A DNA stretch of 64,000 bases from the NCBI GenBank assembly GCA_019722365.1, contig JADFUC010001380.1, positions 682,001-746,000 of the forward strand, written 5' to 3'. Below, one piece after another: positions 25,237-37,758 of this stretch (position 1 is its first letter; every line of letters begins with the position of its first letter). Under the pieces are notes generated by a model. The model was given only the letters and a program-made list of their open reading frames with translations, did no database searches and was not told the origin of the DNA. The stretch comes from Lithospermum erythrorhizon (lineage: Eukaryota; Streptophyta; Magnoliopsida; Boraginales; Boraginaceae). A program made the translations under genes and the position numbers.

Positions 25237-26540
25237 GTATGTTATTAATCTATCCCAAGCCATGACTCAGTGAAAATCCTCGTTACACGCGACGGTAGTG
25301 TAAGACTCCATGATCATCGACTACCTCACTAAATTGTGCCTACAAAAGCAGAAAAGCCAAATCAAGCAACCGAAATTTTATAGAAAAGGTCATCGGCTTA
25401 TTGTGAGAATGCAAAGAAAATCAGAAGGTCCACGCTATATGCTCAAGACCATCTTATCCTACATTTAGAATGCACAATCTAACATTAAAATTAAAAAATG
25501 GGTATACTTACATAAGCGAGTAGGTTTGACGACTAACCTCTTTAAGTGCTCTAGAAAATTCCTAAAAATTTACCCATAAACTAGACTCGTGAGAAGCTTA
25601 CAAATCCGAAAGAAACTAGACCAGAAAATTTTTACCCACAATCGGACATCCGAAGTTTGGGAGAAACAAACTGAAGAAGCAAAAAGCCGAAAGTGAAAAG
25701 TTCAAAGAATATTTTAAAACAGTCATAACTCGAGCTAAATACCGAATTATGGGGCTCACTATACTCCAAAAGAACCGTCTCTTCGTTATCTTTCCAATAA
25801 TATAAGGCGAACTCAAAACGTAATTTATAACAAAAGAGTTAAGGAGCATTTTTCTAATAAGACGAAAATTTGACGAACCAAAATCACGCAATTCAAGATA
25901 AATACATTATGTATTTCAAATGAATATTTAAGCATCTAGTTAAGCATGTACAAACATAATCATCAAAAGGGTTCATCAAAAAGCATGAAAAGATGCATAA
26001 GGAGTCAAAGGTGCTACCTTTATGCAAAAGCTTAAGCAAAATCCCAAATAATACAACTTTACGGCTCTACTCAACTCAAGAATCCTTGCAAAAACATAAA
26101 GAAAGCACATTAATGATAGTATATAATCATATAATGTCGGATGAGCAAGAAAAGAAATTAAAAAGTGGAGTACTCCCACTTACCTCGGAACTCGGGTCCT
26201 AGGAGGGAGTAAGCATTTATTGAAAATTGAATTCAACATCCATCATATCTCATATATACCTCATGTCAATTATCCAAAAGTTCACTAAATTGCTTCCTTT
26301 GTTGATAAGCTTAGCCTTCTGCAAAGAAACAAAACGAACTAGCCTATTATAGACTTTTTTTGAAAATTCCCTACATGAAAAGGGAACGGTTAAATTTTTT
26401 TCACGAAAAATTTATCCTGCAAATATTTGATGATAAAATAAAATCGACCCTTAAATTGTCCGAAATTTCAAAAAAATGGGATTAAAATTAAGATGAATAA
26501 TTCAAAATTCATAGGATTAAGGATAATCATCTTAGGGAAG
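23300..26540. other. Repeat-derived DNA, no gene recognised
   Basis: Sequence of mixed composition with only short frames (for example 23944-24153 minus, 25616-25891 minus) that do not resemble known proteins. Around 24890-24990 it looks weakly like 29700-29830, which suggests the same repeat family as the blocks to its right. I see nothing else that I can name. Confidence 0.4.
25184..25238. repeat. (TA)n microsatellite
   Basis: TA dinucleotide run of about 55 bp with one TT interruption, ending in TAATATG. Confidence 0.9.
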
Positions 26541-26945
26541 TACCGACATGTAATAAATCTCATGTCAAGATCTTGACTCATCAAATTCATGGATTTGGAT
26601 CAATATAGATAAATTAGAGTACTACACCTCTAAAATAATTTAATTCTAATAAATTGAGAGTTAAATGGGTTTTAACATGTAATACATCATGTTAACATTA
26701 AACCCAGATAATTTAATTCTCTAATAAATTGAAAATTATCGGGGTCTCGACTTGTAATAATTCATGTCAATACTAAACCCCAAAATAAATCAACTCCCAT
26801 TAAATCCTCTATGAATTAAGATTGAACGAAGTCTCGGCATTTACATCACAAGTAATATCAAATCCTTGATAATTTGAATTTCTCTAATGAATTGAATTAA
26901 AGTGAGCGCAATACGAGTTGGTATTAATCCCACATAATTAAGCCT
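26540..26945 (+). repeat. Degenerate tandem array with palindromic core
   Basis: A core of the form ACATGTAATAAATCTCATGT is repeated in eroded form. Copies start near 26546, 26675, 26750, 26838 and 26911, separated by AATTTAATTCTCTAATAAAT-like linkers. Several copies can fold because ACATG faces CATGT. Spacing varies from about 70 to 130 bp. Confidence 0.6.
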
Positions 26946-26989
26946 CATTAAGTCAAAATCTGCATCGAGATTGTGTGGGTAAATGACAT

Positions 26990-27240
26990 GAAAAGTACTG
27001 CCACAACAAATCTAAAATTAGTCAAACCTACCTATAAGTCGTGAATCGAAATGATCGCGAACAGCATCACAACAAATCCCTAAAAATGTATAATCATCAT
27101 TTAAAGTCCTCAAATGACATGGATTTATGACCTAGACCGTGAAGCAAATTTTTAAATGCATCTACAACAAGTCCTAAATCGGAAGTAACTATTACTCTCC
27201 GACTCAAGTATGGGAGCATTGAGCAACCCTGATTAAAATG
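26990..27240 (+). repeat. Second degenerate array (CACAACAAATCCTAAA units)
   Basis: The phrase GC..CACAACAAATC.TAAA recurs near 27000, 27067 and 27163, each followed by a diverged 60-100 bp tail. It directly follows the previous array and merges into the left copy of the long direct repeat. Confidence 0.5.
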
Positions 27241-28930
27241 TAGTAATAAAATTATCATCAATAAATGATCTAACATACATCCAATAAGTCGTAATAAAGA
27301 TACCGAATCGGGCGGAGCAACACACGCTAAGTAAAAAACCTCAAATATCTATACGCATTACATTCATGCTTGAAAAGCGAACATCAAAGTTTTCGGCCTA
27401 ACCCGACACCTACTACATGATAAAAATTCGTCCAGGGGAAATCTTTTGTGACAAAGAAAATTATTAAATAATAATTAAAATAATTAAGACGACTTAATCG
27501 AATTAATTAAAAGTCGAGCCACCAAAATGACACGCGGCTGTGGTTCTCAATCGCACTTAAATTTAATGAAACCTCGCATTTAACAAGGATTTCCGGAAAA
27601 ATATCCTCGAATTAAATGTTCATTAAATTTAGGTTCGAGATCAAAATTCCCAATTTTATTGGTTAAATCGCCTTGGCTGGCCAAAATCTAAGCTTCAAAA
27701 GTTTCGGGTTCGAAACGGAGACTCCGTAAGCTTATATGGATCAAAAAATAAAAGGCTCCAAAGATTCAGCCATGAAAAATATATTTAAACTAAAAAGAAT
27801 TTGGAACCTTTTCTCGATACTCAAAAGCCCCATATTAATTTTCGAGGCAAAGTACTTCTAAATTGACGCCCATCCGTATATTTGCCTCAACCAACTCATA
27901 AGATCACATCCACCTAAAATTAAACTAAGCCAACCAATCGTGCTTTAGCATTCAAAGCCCGTGGGTTTTATAAATACCTCCCTCTATATTTTGAAAATAT
28001 ACAACATTCTACTGGTAAAATCCCTAAAACACCTAAGAAAATATGTAGACGCCTGAATTCTAAGCTTAAATATTTTAAACCACCAAAGCTAAAAATTAAC
28101 CAGTATGGAAAACATCTCCAAATAGCCTAAAATAGGCACTGAAATTAAAATTACTACACAAACGTAGTAATCTTCGCTCAAGTGAGAATTCCATTTAATC
28201 TAATACATATTTCGCTAACGCTCGAAAGATTCGGTAATGCTCTAACAAAGACCCGATTATTCATAAATCTGCAATGAACACTCTCTCTGAAAATTTCATG
28301 GATTAATCAAGCTTCATATAGGAAATACACCTAAATAGCCCAAATTCCTAGCGATCGGAGTTCGCAGAGGAAACACGTCAAGCAAAGCCCTTCGAGTGAT
28401 TGTACACAACGTCAGATACAATCTTCATAATCGATCACTACAAAGAACAAAGCTCTGCTTAAGGTCAGATTATGCCAAGCATACAATGCTTCAAAGCTTA
28501 AATAAAATCCGGAACAGGGCCAAACTACTAAGCCCCACTCTACAAAGAACAAATGCTAAGTCCGGGCTGAGTACAAGCAAGAAGATGCATCGCTTTCAAT
28601 AATCAAATTTGTTCACATCACTCCACACAACTTAAAACTCGGAGTTCTATCCCAAATCAAGTCTCATCAAAGACAAGTAGCACAACTACTAAGTCCCACA
28701 CGAAAGTGTGAAGCATCACCAAAGAAATAAGCTGAAACCCAAGTCCCATACTGCAAGACACTTACGTGAGGTCCATCAAATCTAACATGTAATCGCACGA
28801 AGTCCAAGCACCAAGATCAAGTCCATGCCTAACACGGAATACGCTAAGGCCTCGGCTCGACTATATCCAAGTCTGCACCTGGGCCACCATCGCCACTGTG
28901 ACATATTCACTGTGAAATGGGGTGCTCCTA
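27160..28930 (+). repeat. Long diverged direct repeat, left copy (LTR-like)
   Basis: This block matches 30290-32340 in the same order: ACAACAAGTCCTAAATCGG; CCTAACCCGACACCTAC (27403); an AATTAATTAAAAGTCGAG stretch; CCAATTTTATTGGTTAAA; a TATAAATACCTCCC core (27970); GAGTTCTATCCCAAATCAAG (28643); and CTATATCCAAGTCTGCA (28861). A TATA in the middle and a leader-like sequence after it suggest an LTR or LTR-derived unit. No gag/pol accompanies it. Confidence 0.5.
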
Positions 28931-30290
28931 TCCAACTCAAATCAAGTCGAATGAAGCCAGCGACGCCGAGACAAACGCTAAGAAATACTGAAAGCACAAG
29001 ACACGGCGGTAAGATAAAATTCAAAAGCAAAGACCGATTTATACTCAGGCACACCAAACATGTGACTGAACAGACGATGAAATAGCCAAGTGTCCCCTAC
29101 ACCAATGCCATATACTCCAAGCACTCATACAACCACAAGAGATCTCACCTGTGAGGACTACGGGTAAACTAGCTTTACGACCAAGTAAAACAAAGAGTAT
29201 TACACAAATAATAAAGAAACCAAAAAGTGGGCGATGAAAGATTAAAAATGAAGATATAACACGTAGCAACCGCAAGATAAATCAAGCCATAAGGAGCGCT
29301 TAACGCAATGCGACGCATCCCACACTTCAAAGAAAGATTTGCATGAAATCCTGTAGACTACGTGATAATAATTCGACCCAAAAAAATGCGCAATAAAAGG
29401 CATGTTTGATATTTATCTGACGGTGACTACTCATACCACCAAGACGCATCTTCTTTCTGCTCATCATATGTTAACTCCATCATAAGTCAGGCTCGACTGG
29501 GTAATTCTAGATGGCTAATTCAATCGAAGTTTCTGCTGAGCACAAAACAGACAAAACGCTACCGGAAAGACTCTGTGGCCTGCTGTCACTATCAAATCTA
29601 ATAACAGTTCAATCTCACAGACTGGGCGGCTACACTACGAGTCCGACGTGGACGCTTACCCCTCTCCTACGAGGAAAGCCTAATTCACTAGCATCACAGA
29701 GAGTAACGAGTAGGAGAAGCAATGATCATCTCCAACTCCCCGGGTTACTCGCCAGACTATTATATCAAATTAAGTAAAGGCCGGTAGTCAAAGCAAACAC
29801 TGCCAAGGCCGGAAAGTTGTAAGAGGGAACGTTTTTGCTTACTAACTACCTTCAAACAAATGAGTCACCAAGACAAGGACCGAAAACTAAATAAAGTAAT
29901 CTTAGAGCAAGCTGTCAAGAGCAAAGAAAGAACGCTCTCACTCACTCAATACCACTAAAACTCATGGTCGCTGCACTCAAAGCGGCTGGCATATGGATAC
30001 GCATACTACCTACCTACACGAAGCCAATAAAGCGCAAAGTTAGAAAGACATCAACAAAGAATGATAAGAGCACGTGGCTCAACATCCTAAGTCACAAACT
30101 CAAATTTCACAAAAAGAAGACACAAAAAGTAGTTAGCAGGGAAGAGGGGAATGAACGCCTTTAAAGTGCTATTCTACGTTGGTTTCCAACTCCACGCTAT
30201 GAATGCAGTGGGCACAATGAGCGTTAAGCCAAATCAAAAGGAGCAAAGAGACGAGTTAATCACAAATTCCGACCGCGTAAAACCTTAAAC
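28930..30290. other. Spacer between the long direct repeats, no gene recognised
   Basis: About 1.3 kb without a recognisable protein. The frames at 29511-29777 and 29964-30164 are short and low in conserved features. If the two flanking repeats are LTRs, this is the internal region of a short non-autonomous element. Confidence 0.4.
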
Positions 30291-32340
30291 GCACCGCAAT
30301 AAGTCCAACACGGTTACTACAAATTCTGACCTCCGTCGAGGAAAGTTGCTAACTTTAATTCAAGACAAGCACAAATTCACATCTAAACAGTCCAATATCC
30401 AACTACTATCCAACAACTCAAGCAAAGAGATTTCATCCATAAAAGCGAGCGAAAGACATATTAAAGAAAAGCATCTACTTAAAACCAACACGCCACGAAT
30501 ACGTGGATATCGTCTGGGAAGTCGAACCCGACACCTACCCATGTACCAAGTGCCTATGGGGCAACTGGTATTATCTAAAATTTATCAAAAATAATTACAA
30601 ATTGATTACACGAATTAATCAAATTAATTAACGGCCTAACCACTCAAAGAACGCCACGCGGCCGACAGGCTCCTGACAAACCCTAAATTCAATCAAAACC
30701 CCGGATCTATCAAGTGGTTCCCAGAACAGCCCTTGAGCTAATCAAGTCAAAGCACAAGTGCTTTCTACATTAATTAATCCTTAGTTCAAACTCTCGAAAT
30801 ATAATTCCCGAGAAAATAGCCTCAAGATGAATGTCGATAAAATTATACGAAAAACCCTAATTTTATTAATTAAAAGTCACCCAAACTGACATTCAAGGCC
30901 ACGAGGCTCGAACGGTTAATCTATAAACCACGGGTTTAAAATGAAGACTCCACAAGTTTCTGCTGCATAAAATCAAGACTCCTCGACAAGTTTTGTGGAT
31001 CAAAATCGGTGATCGTAAATCGCGCAAAATCAAGGCTCCAGTCCAAAAATAATACGAAAAATACTTTCGACCTAAAATAAAGAACCCTAACCTTCCTCGA
31101 CATAAAAGAGGCGCCCAAAATTGATATACTTGACACCAAGAAAATTCCAATCATCCAACTGCCTCGTATCTTCGGCTTCAAAATTCACCACAAGACGCGA
31201 TCCACCTGAATCAAACCCGCCAATCATAAGCAAAGATTCGGCGCCCATAACCTATAAATACCCCCCGCCCCCCTTCCCCCATTCGGGCCGATCAAAATCA
31301 TCCATTCATACACAACTCCACAAAATCTACCTAATTAAAAACACATTAAATCCCTCGAAATTCAGAACGATCTCCAAGTTTCCTAAGTTAAATCTTTGAA
31401 GACCGCTAAGTAAAACACCAAGTCAGCGGTCGAGTTTCCCCACGCGCGGCCGAAAAATACCTCCAAGTGGGCTAATAGCGCCTCTAAACGCGATTATCAG
31501 ACAAACGAAATAATCCTTCAAGCTCAAGAAAAAATCCAGAATCGACCTAACGTTTCAACGCTAATATTCGGTGATGCCTAGCCCCCGACATTCAAAAAAC
31601 TCATTTAACACTGATAAATTTGTGTCATTCATCAAATCCTGTGATATGTGAATAAACCGAGCATTCAAATTCCTATATCCGGATTCTGTATTGTGAAATA
31701 CGCTATGCCTCCCCGTCTGGGCTGATCAAGATTATCAATGGTGATCGAACGCTCCACCTTCATACCGATCACTCTGCCAGCAACACCGCTACGCTGCCAG
31801 AAATGTAGTTTGCCGACGAATCTCATATCTTAAATCAAGCTGAGAAAATAAATCTCACTGCTCCCAAGCTGACGCCAAATCTTACTTTCCCACGCGTCAT
31901 ATCCTGCTCCCTCTTTCATAATAATGTCATAAGACCGCTTATAAGATGTGCCAGTTAAGAACGTCAAGCTCAACATTTACTTCATCACTCCATACAAATT
32001 TCGGCTCTGAAATTCTATCCCAAATCGTCATATATCGCTAATGTAAGGCGCCTCGTGCCCACACAATTCCCACCATAAAAGCCAAGCACCAAATCCCCAA
32101 AGCCTCAATCGGGCGCCTAAATTATCCACCATGCCGAAAAGAAGTTCCACGCCGCAAACGTCATAGCAGCCTATCAAGCTCGGAGTAATCGAGATCGCCC
32201 AAAGACTCAAGATCGCTCCATACAACCAACACGAATACGGCCATGTTTCCCTACTGCACTATATCCAAATTGCATCAGCCCCTCAGCCCATCACACTGCG
32301 ACACATATCCATCTCAGTAGCTTCTATCCAAATCAAATCG
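30290..32340 (+). repeat. Long diverged direct repeat, right copy (LTR-like)
   Basis: Counterpart of 27160-28930. Shared landmarks are GCAATAAGTCCAACACGG (30295), GAACCCGACACCTACCC (30524), a TATAAATACCCCCC core (31253), GAAATTCTATCCCAAATCG (32008) and CACTATATCCAAATTGCA (32257). Landmark distances from the left copy grow from about 3.1 to 3.4 kb, so indels have accumulated. The C-rich run CCCCCCGCCCCCCTTCCCCC follows the TATA. Confidence 0.5.
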
Positions 32341-32460
32341 CCTCAAGCTGCTCAATCTTCATCCAAATCAAATCAAATCAAGCCTCAAATCAAATCAAAC
32401 TCCAAGCCTGCCTCAAATCAAGCTCAAATCAAACTGCCTCACTGCCTCTGCTCAAGCCAG
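32325..32460 (+). repeat. CAAATCAAAT / CTCAAGC low-complexity tract
   Basis: Short repeated words CCAAATCAAATC, CCTCAAGC and CTGCCTCA in irregular order at the right edge of the long repeat. Confidence 0.75.
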
Positions 32461-32539
32461 ACATCTCACAAATCAAAGAACGCTTTTTACATCCATACCG
32501 GACAATGATCCTCTCTATCTGATAAAAACCTCGTGACAC

Positions 32540-33550
32540 TGGCCGAATTTTCCTACAAAGAATATTATTTTGTACCCTCTATCATAAATAATAAAAAATT
32601 TCTTACATGTGCTTGGCTACATTCTTCTTATTTTTTTCTTCTTGATTATCTTCACCATTCACCACAATTTAATTGAATGGCTTATTTTTTAAATATAATA
32701 AGTACTCCGTATATTGGATATTGACTCAAGAATAATAAAATTATTATTATCCAAATCAATGGTACTGGCAATTATTAGAAACTTTATTTATTAACTTTAG
32801 CCATATATCTTTGCGTTTAGTGGTCAAGCATCAATTGATATTGAGAAGTTCGGTCTCACACACAGCAAACCCATGAATTCATTAACAAAATTCTTGGATT
32901 ACTCTTTATTTTCAATCAGTTGGGTGGACTATTCATCCTATGGATTCTATCATTAATTATAGCCATTATATCGAGGTTCTAGCCTGAGTCTATGTGCGGG
33001 GAGTTTATTTATTTTATTTATTTTATAATTATTTTGATTTTTAAGCCGGCGAGGAATGTTATTTTTATTGTTGTATTATTCCAAAATATATCATATTAAA
33101 TTGAGATTGGAGAAATATGTCCAATCACTTAATCAAATTTTCATGAATATCATCAAAGTACTAATTAATCCTCCTAAATCCATTATCAGCTATCGCTAAA
33201 CTGGCTACACTAACAATCTTTTAAAAATTTTGTTTAAAATATTATACTGTGAAGAGCTTTAATCGCAACCATCAATGGCCCATTTACTTGAGTCCCATAT
33301 ATGATGATATAAATGTTTACTCCCTTTGTCTTTACCTTTATGTAGACAAATAACAGACGGCTAAACTACAACGTTGTGTTTTCTTTTTTAGTTGGATTTG
33401 TTGAACTAGCAAATGATATATCTACTATTGGTCTGTGTCCATTACTCTATTTTGTTCTTATCAAGTTATATAACAATGGAATATTGTATCTATTTATATA
33501 TCTTATAAAAGTATGACAACTAATGTATTTCTTCTATTTTTATTAAACTA
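32540..33550. other. AT-rich intergenic DNA
   Basis: No coding signal. AGTACTCCGTATATTGGATATTG at 32701 holds the TACTCCGTAT word that recurs at 39100 and 57084 and is probably a fragment of a dispersed miniature element. Confidence 0.5.
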
Positions 33551-33559
33551 TATAACCTC

Positions 33560-34410
33560 TTCCAAATAAAATTATTTTATGACATCTAATGATTATCAAA
33601 TTTAAAAGAGTCAATTAAATAATAATGAGAGTTAAAAATTATTAAACATAAAATAAGAAGTTATAACTTGACGTTAGATGAGACTTATTGGATAATTAAA
33701 ATAAATAATGATATTTATGTTATTAGTTTATTCTAATTATACCATAATTAAAATATTTGAAAGCTATAATGAATTTATTATTCCACTTTGAAAGTTACAT
33801 TGTTAATATCAATAATTGATTAAATAATTATATTTATGTATTCATAACTCACTAAAATATTTAAGCTTACACGATTCTCATTATTCCAATTTATTCAAGG
33901 TGAACACAAAATAACATATTATTTGTTGGTGTAAATATTCATTATTTTATACTAGAAATTATGTAATTTCAATCGCCATAACTCAAATAACATAAAAATA
34001 TTACAACAACTTTTATTTATTTTCTTAGAATGATTCATACGCACAGTTACAAATTATTTTGAGCAAGCAGCCACCCAAAGAAAGCTTCCCAAATAACATT
34101 ATAATTTAACCCTTTCAAATTATATTACTAGTCTATTTCTTTTCTACTCTATTAGGAACATAAAATCGATGATAGACGCATTGATGTCAAGATATTTTTA
34201 TATTTTCATTTAAATATTTAGATGAATAAATGAAAATATTCATTATTGCATTTAATGCTTACACTTAATCGCTTTGTTTTATCAAGAGTTAATACTGATG
34301 TCGTTATATTTTGACGACGGCAAAAACCAAAAAACGAATATAAATAAATACAAAATATATTCTTTTAAATTAATTAAAATAATATTATAATTTATACGTG
34401 TTGATCAATT
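33560..34410 (+). repeat. 850-bp tandem duplication, left unit
   Basis: Aligns with 34410-35300 over its length. Shared blocks include GATAATTAAAATAAATAAT, CGATTCTCATTATTCCA (33872 and 34719), CAACTTTTATTTATTTTCTT (34007 and 34859), CCAAAGAAAG and TTAGATGAATAAA. Offset is about 850 bp. Both units are AT-rich and non-coding. Confidence 0.7.
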
Positions 34411-35300
34411 CAAACAACATTATCAAACTATAATAATAACAATAATAACGAATTAAAATTATTAAAACATAAAAATACATCTCAAGAAGTCTACATCTTC
34501 ACGTTACATAACTATATCGATAATTAAAATAAATAATTATGTTTATGTTAATATTTCATTCTAATTATAAATTTCATAATTAAAATATTCAAAGCTACAA
34601 TGACTCTCTAATAGCGATTCGAGAGTTACACAACCAATATTGAAGAATTAAAATAAATAATTGTATTTATATATTTACTTCCTATAATAACTCACATTAA
34701 AATATTTTGAAAGTTATACGATTCTCATTATTCCACCTTTTCATAGCTTATACAAAAAAATAACATATTATTTTTTCTATAAATACCCATTATTTTATGC
34801 TAATTTGGTAGATTATGTACTCAACATCACCTCGAATACTGCAGAAAGATTACAATATCAACTTTTATTTATTTTCTTAGAATGATTTTGTATACATGTT
34901 TAACTATTTCGTGAAAGAAGAAGCACTCCAAAGAAAGTTTTCCAAAGACATTGCTAATGTAACACTTTTCTATATCTCCAACCATCAATAATTCTTAGTT
35001 AATTTCTCAAATACTATTTCTATTCTTCAAACAGCTTATTATAGAAATCAATGAAAGATGACGAAAGAGATGGCATGACATTTTTTGTTTGATGTTTACA
35101 TTTAGATGAATAAACAAAATATTTATTATGCTTTAATGTTTACATTTAATCTTTTTAATTTATTTTACTACTTATCAACATCACGGCTGTTTATACTTTC
35201 ATTTATCAGAATATATCAAAAAGTTGAATGCAAACAAATATGTAAATACACATCCTTTAATTAACTAAAATAAGATTATAATTTGGCATGCAAGGATCAA
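34410..35300 (+). repeat. 850-bp tandem duplication, right unit
   Basis: Second unit of the duplication described at 33560-34410; it keeps the same order of blocks but has diverged by many substitutions and small indels. Sequence beyond about 35300 no longer follows the pattern, so the array has two units. Confidence 0.7.
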
Positions 35301-36582
35301 TTAAAATAATTAAATTCAAGACTATTACATCATTTAAACGATGCAGAATTCACAAAATTTCTTCGTAAAATTTATGTGATTTCTTATATGCTCAATATTT
35401 AGTAAATCTTAAAATTAACTCATTTTCTAATATTCTACTAATGTTTATAAATTTAATTGGATACACAATCATATACAATTACTTTCTACCATAATAACAT
35501 TATTTATTAGTGTACTTTCATATATATACTTTTATTTTGATGAATTTAACTATTAAAAAGGTGAAAATATTATTTTAGAAAAAATATTTCTTTAACTCCA
35601 AATATAAAGTACTATGACAACTTAAAGTTTCACATTCGATGAGCATCTTTTAATTATTCATTTTGTTTATAAAACGATAATCACAATATGTTAAGCGAAC
35701 ACTTCTAAGTTTGAAATATATCAATAGTCATCATATCGAAAAAGGTCAATGTCATATTTTAACACAAAGGTATATCTCATAATATTTCTTTTACATTAAG
35801 TCATATTTTTATTTTGATAATGTAAGTATAGCATTTCATCAATATATTACATTATTTTAAAATTAAATTATAAGTTCATAAGTCGCTCATCGTCTCTAAC
35901 TCTATTACGCAATTATTGTTATTGAGACTTTCATAGTCATGAATGATTTGAAAAGGCTTGCAAAATTATTCTTTTACGACAATAAAGTTAAATTTTTTTT
36001 TTAAATATGGTACGATAAGAAAAATAAAAAGCAAGAAATTTCAACATACTTTTATGATTTGAAAACGATATAAGGCAAAATACTTGGGCATATTGCAAAT
36101 AAAAAGAAGAGAATTGTTAAACAACAGACACTGCTTAAATTTCAAACAATTAATGACAATACGAAAAATCTATTCATAATTTAATATTCAAGACGTAATC
36201 TAGTGAAATTTAAATATTTCATTATTGAATTTAACAAAGAATATATGATTATATTATTTAGGCCAACCAATACATAAATTTAATTAATATTATGAAACTA
36301 TTTTGTATTTTTAATAAACTAAACCTCAAAAATAAATTTTTTATTTTTTCTCCTACAAAATTGTTATGATAAATTTATTTAATACGTTACTGGGCTAAAA
36401 GGGTAGTGAAACTGTTGGAATACTAAGAAACTATTCAATTCAGTATCTCTAAAAGGAGGATTCATATGCGATAGAATATATGGATTCAAAAATAAACGGG
36501 GTATTCCTTTATCATATCAATATTACTCCATATTATATATGGAGAAAAAATATGGAATGCATAAATAACATACTTTTTTTTG
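35300..36582. other. AT-rich intergenic DNA, nothing recognised
   Basis: Low-complexity AT-rich sequence with no open frame worth reporting and no clear repeat structure visible to me. Confidence 0.5.
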
Positions 36583-37758
36583 CTAAAATAACACTCACCC
36601 CAAAAAAAATGCTAAATTGCCCCCTCTTTTTTTTAAACCTTCCCATTTCTTCTTCCTCCTCCTCTTCTGCTCTTCTAAAACACCACCCCACCAACATCAC
36701 CCACCCAACGCCAAAAATCTGGCCCCTCTCCTCCTCCCTTCAAAATCGACACCCTCCTTCCTCAGAACACCCCTCCTGCACCGGCCCCTTCCCCTTCGTG
36801 CATCGAGCCTCCCGCGAATTGCCTCCCCGCATCAAGCCCTCCCCTTTGCAACTGACTTCTCCATTTCGAAACCCACCTCATCCCTCTAAATGCTACTGAT
36901 CACAACTTTACAAAAATAGCTGACCATCATTTCACATCATCGATCAAATCAAGAAACGACCGAAACACTTTGGGCTCGAAAAGTAGCCTATTATCAAAAA
37001 GCCAACTTACCATCAAGATTTTACCTTTATAGCCTTTTACCGCCTACTTCGGGTCGAAGCTGGCGGCTCATTTACTAATGTATAAATGATTTGTGCCCCG
37101 CGGGTCGAGTAATTACGTCTTAATTGCCACCTTAATCGAAATAACCAAGTCATTAATTTCTTCTTACTCAATGAGTTTGACAGCCTGCAATTTTTATTCT
37201 CGTGGCCGTGACATGGCTACTCATGCTGGCCCATGCCCATTTATTCAAGAATTTCGCTTCGTCTCCGGAATCCATTTGTGAGGCCAATCTCGCTTTTAAT
37301 CGGAGATCCTACCTCAACCTATTTGTATTTATGAGATTATCACCTTCTATTCTTCATTTTCAATTAAAGGGTCAATTTTGTTTTAATCGTGGATCTAGGT
37401 TTCAAACGATTCTTCTAACTGGGTGTGTTGGGCGTTTTGAAACTGGGTTGTGCGTGCTGGTCAGGGTTGATGTTTTTGGTCAAAGTGGTATTCCGTACTT
37501 GGTATAACAATATACACCACTAGTTATATTGACGATTTCGTGTCTGCAAGGCTTTCAAAGGAAGTAGTGGCTTTCAAAGTGATGGATGAAGCGCGCTGTA
37601 ATGGTTTTAGTTGTTTGTGGCAAGCTTTCTAAAGGGCAAGGTTTTTGTGGGGGCTATTTGGGATAAGCATTGTTGATTTAAAAACGTTTTTTTAAAGTAG
37701 CTTAATTTAAGATTTTTATAAAAATAAGTATTTTATCCCCCAAAAGGGTGTTATTTAA
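36583..37758. mobile_element. Possible small DNA transposon (Mutator-like?) with GC-rich interior
   Basis: The left edge reads CTAAAATAACACTCACCCC. The right edge, reverse-complemented, reads TTAAATAACACCCTTTTGGG. These could be imperfect terminal inverted repeats. The interior switches abruptly to C-rich sequence (36630-36890) and then mixed composition. Open frames inside (36480-36899) are proline/serine-rich and look like composition effects, not a protein family. No target-site duplication was found. Confidence 0.25.

Noticed and set aside
28782..29085. Overlapping ~90-codon frames on both strands
   Set aside because: Within the long repeat edge; opposite-strand pairs of similar length in CG-richer DNA are expected by composition.
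36480..36899. 139-codon Pro/Ser-rich frame, with a second 90-codon frame overlapping it
   Set aside because: Two overlapping frames in C-rich low-complexity DNA; no domain, no conserved motif.
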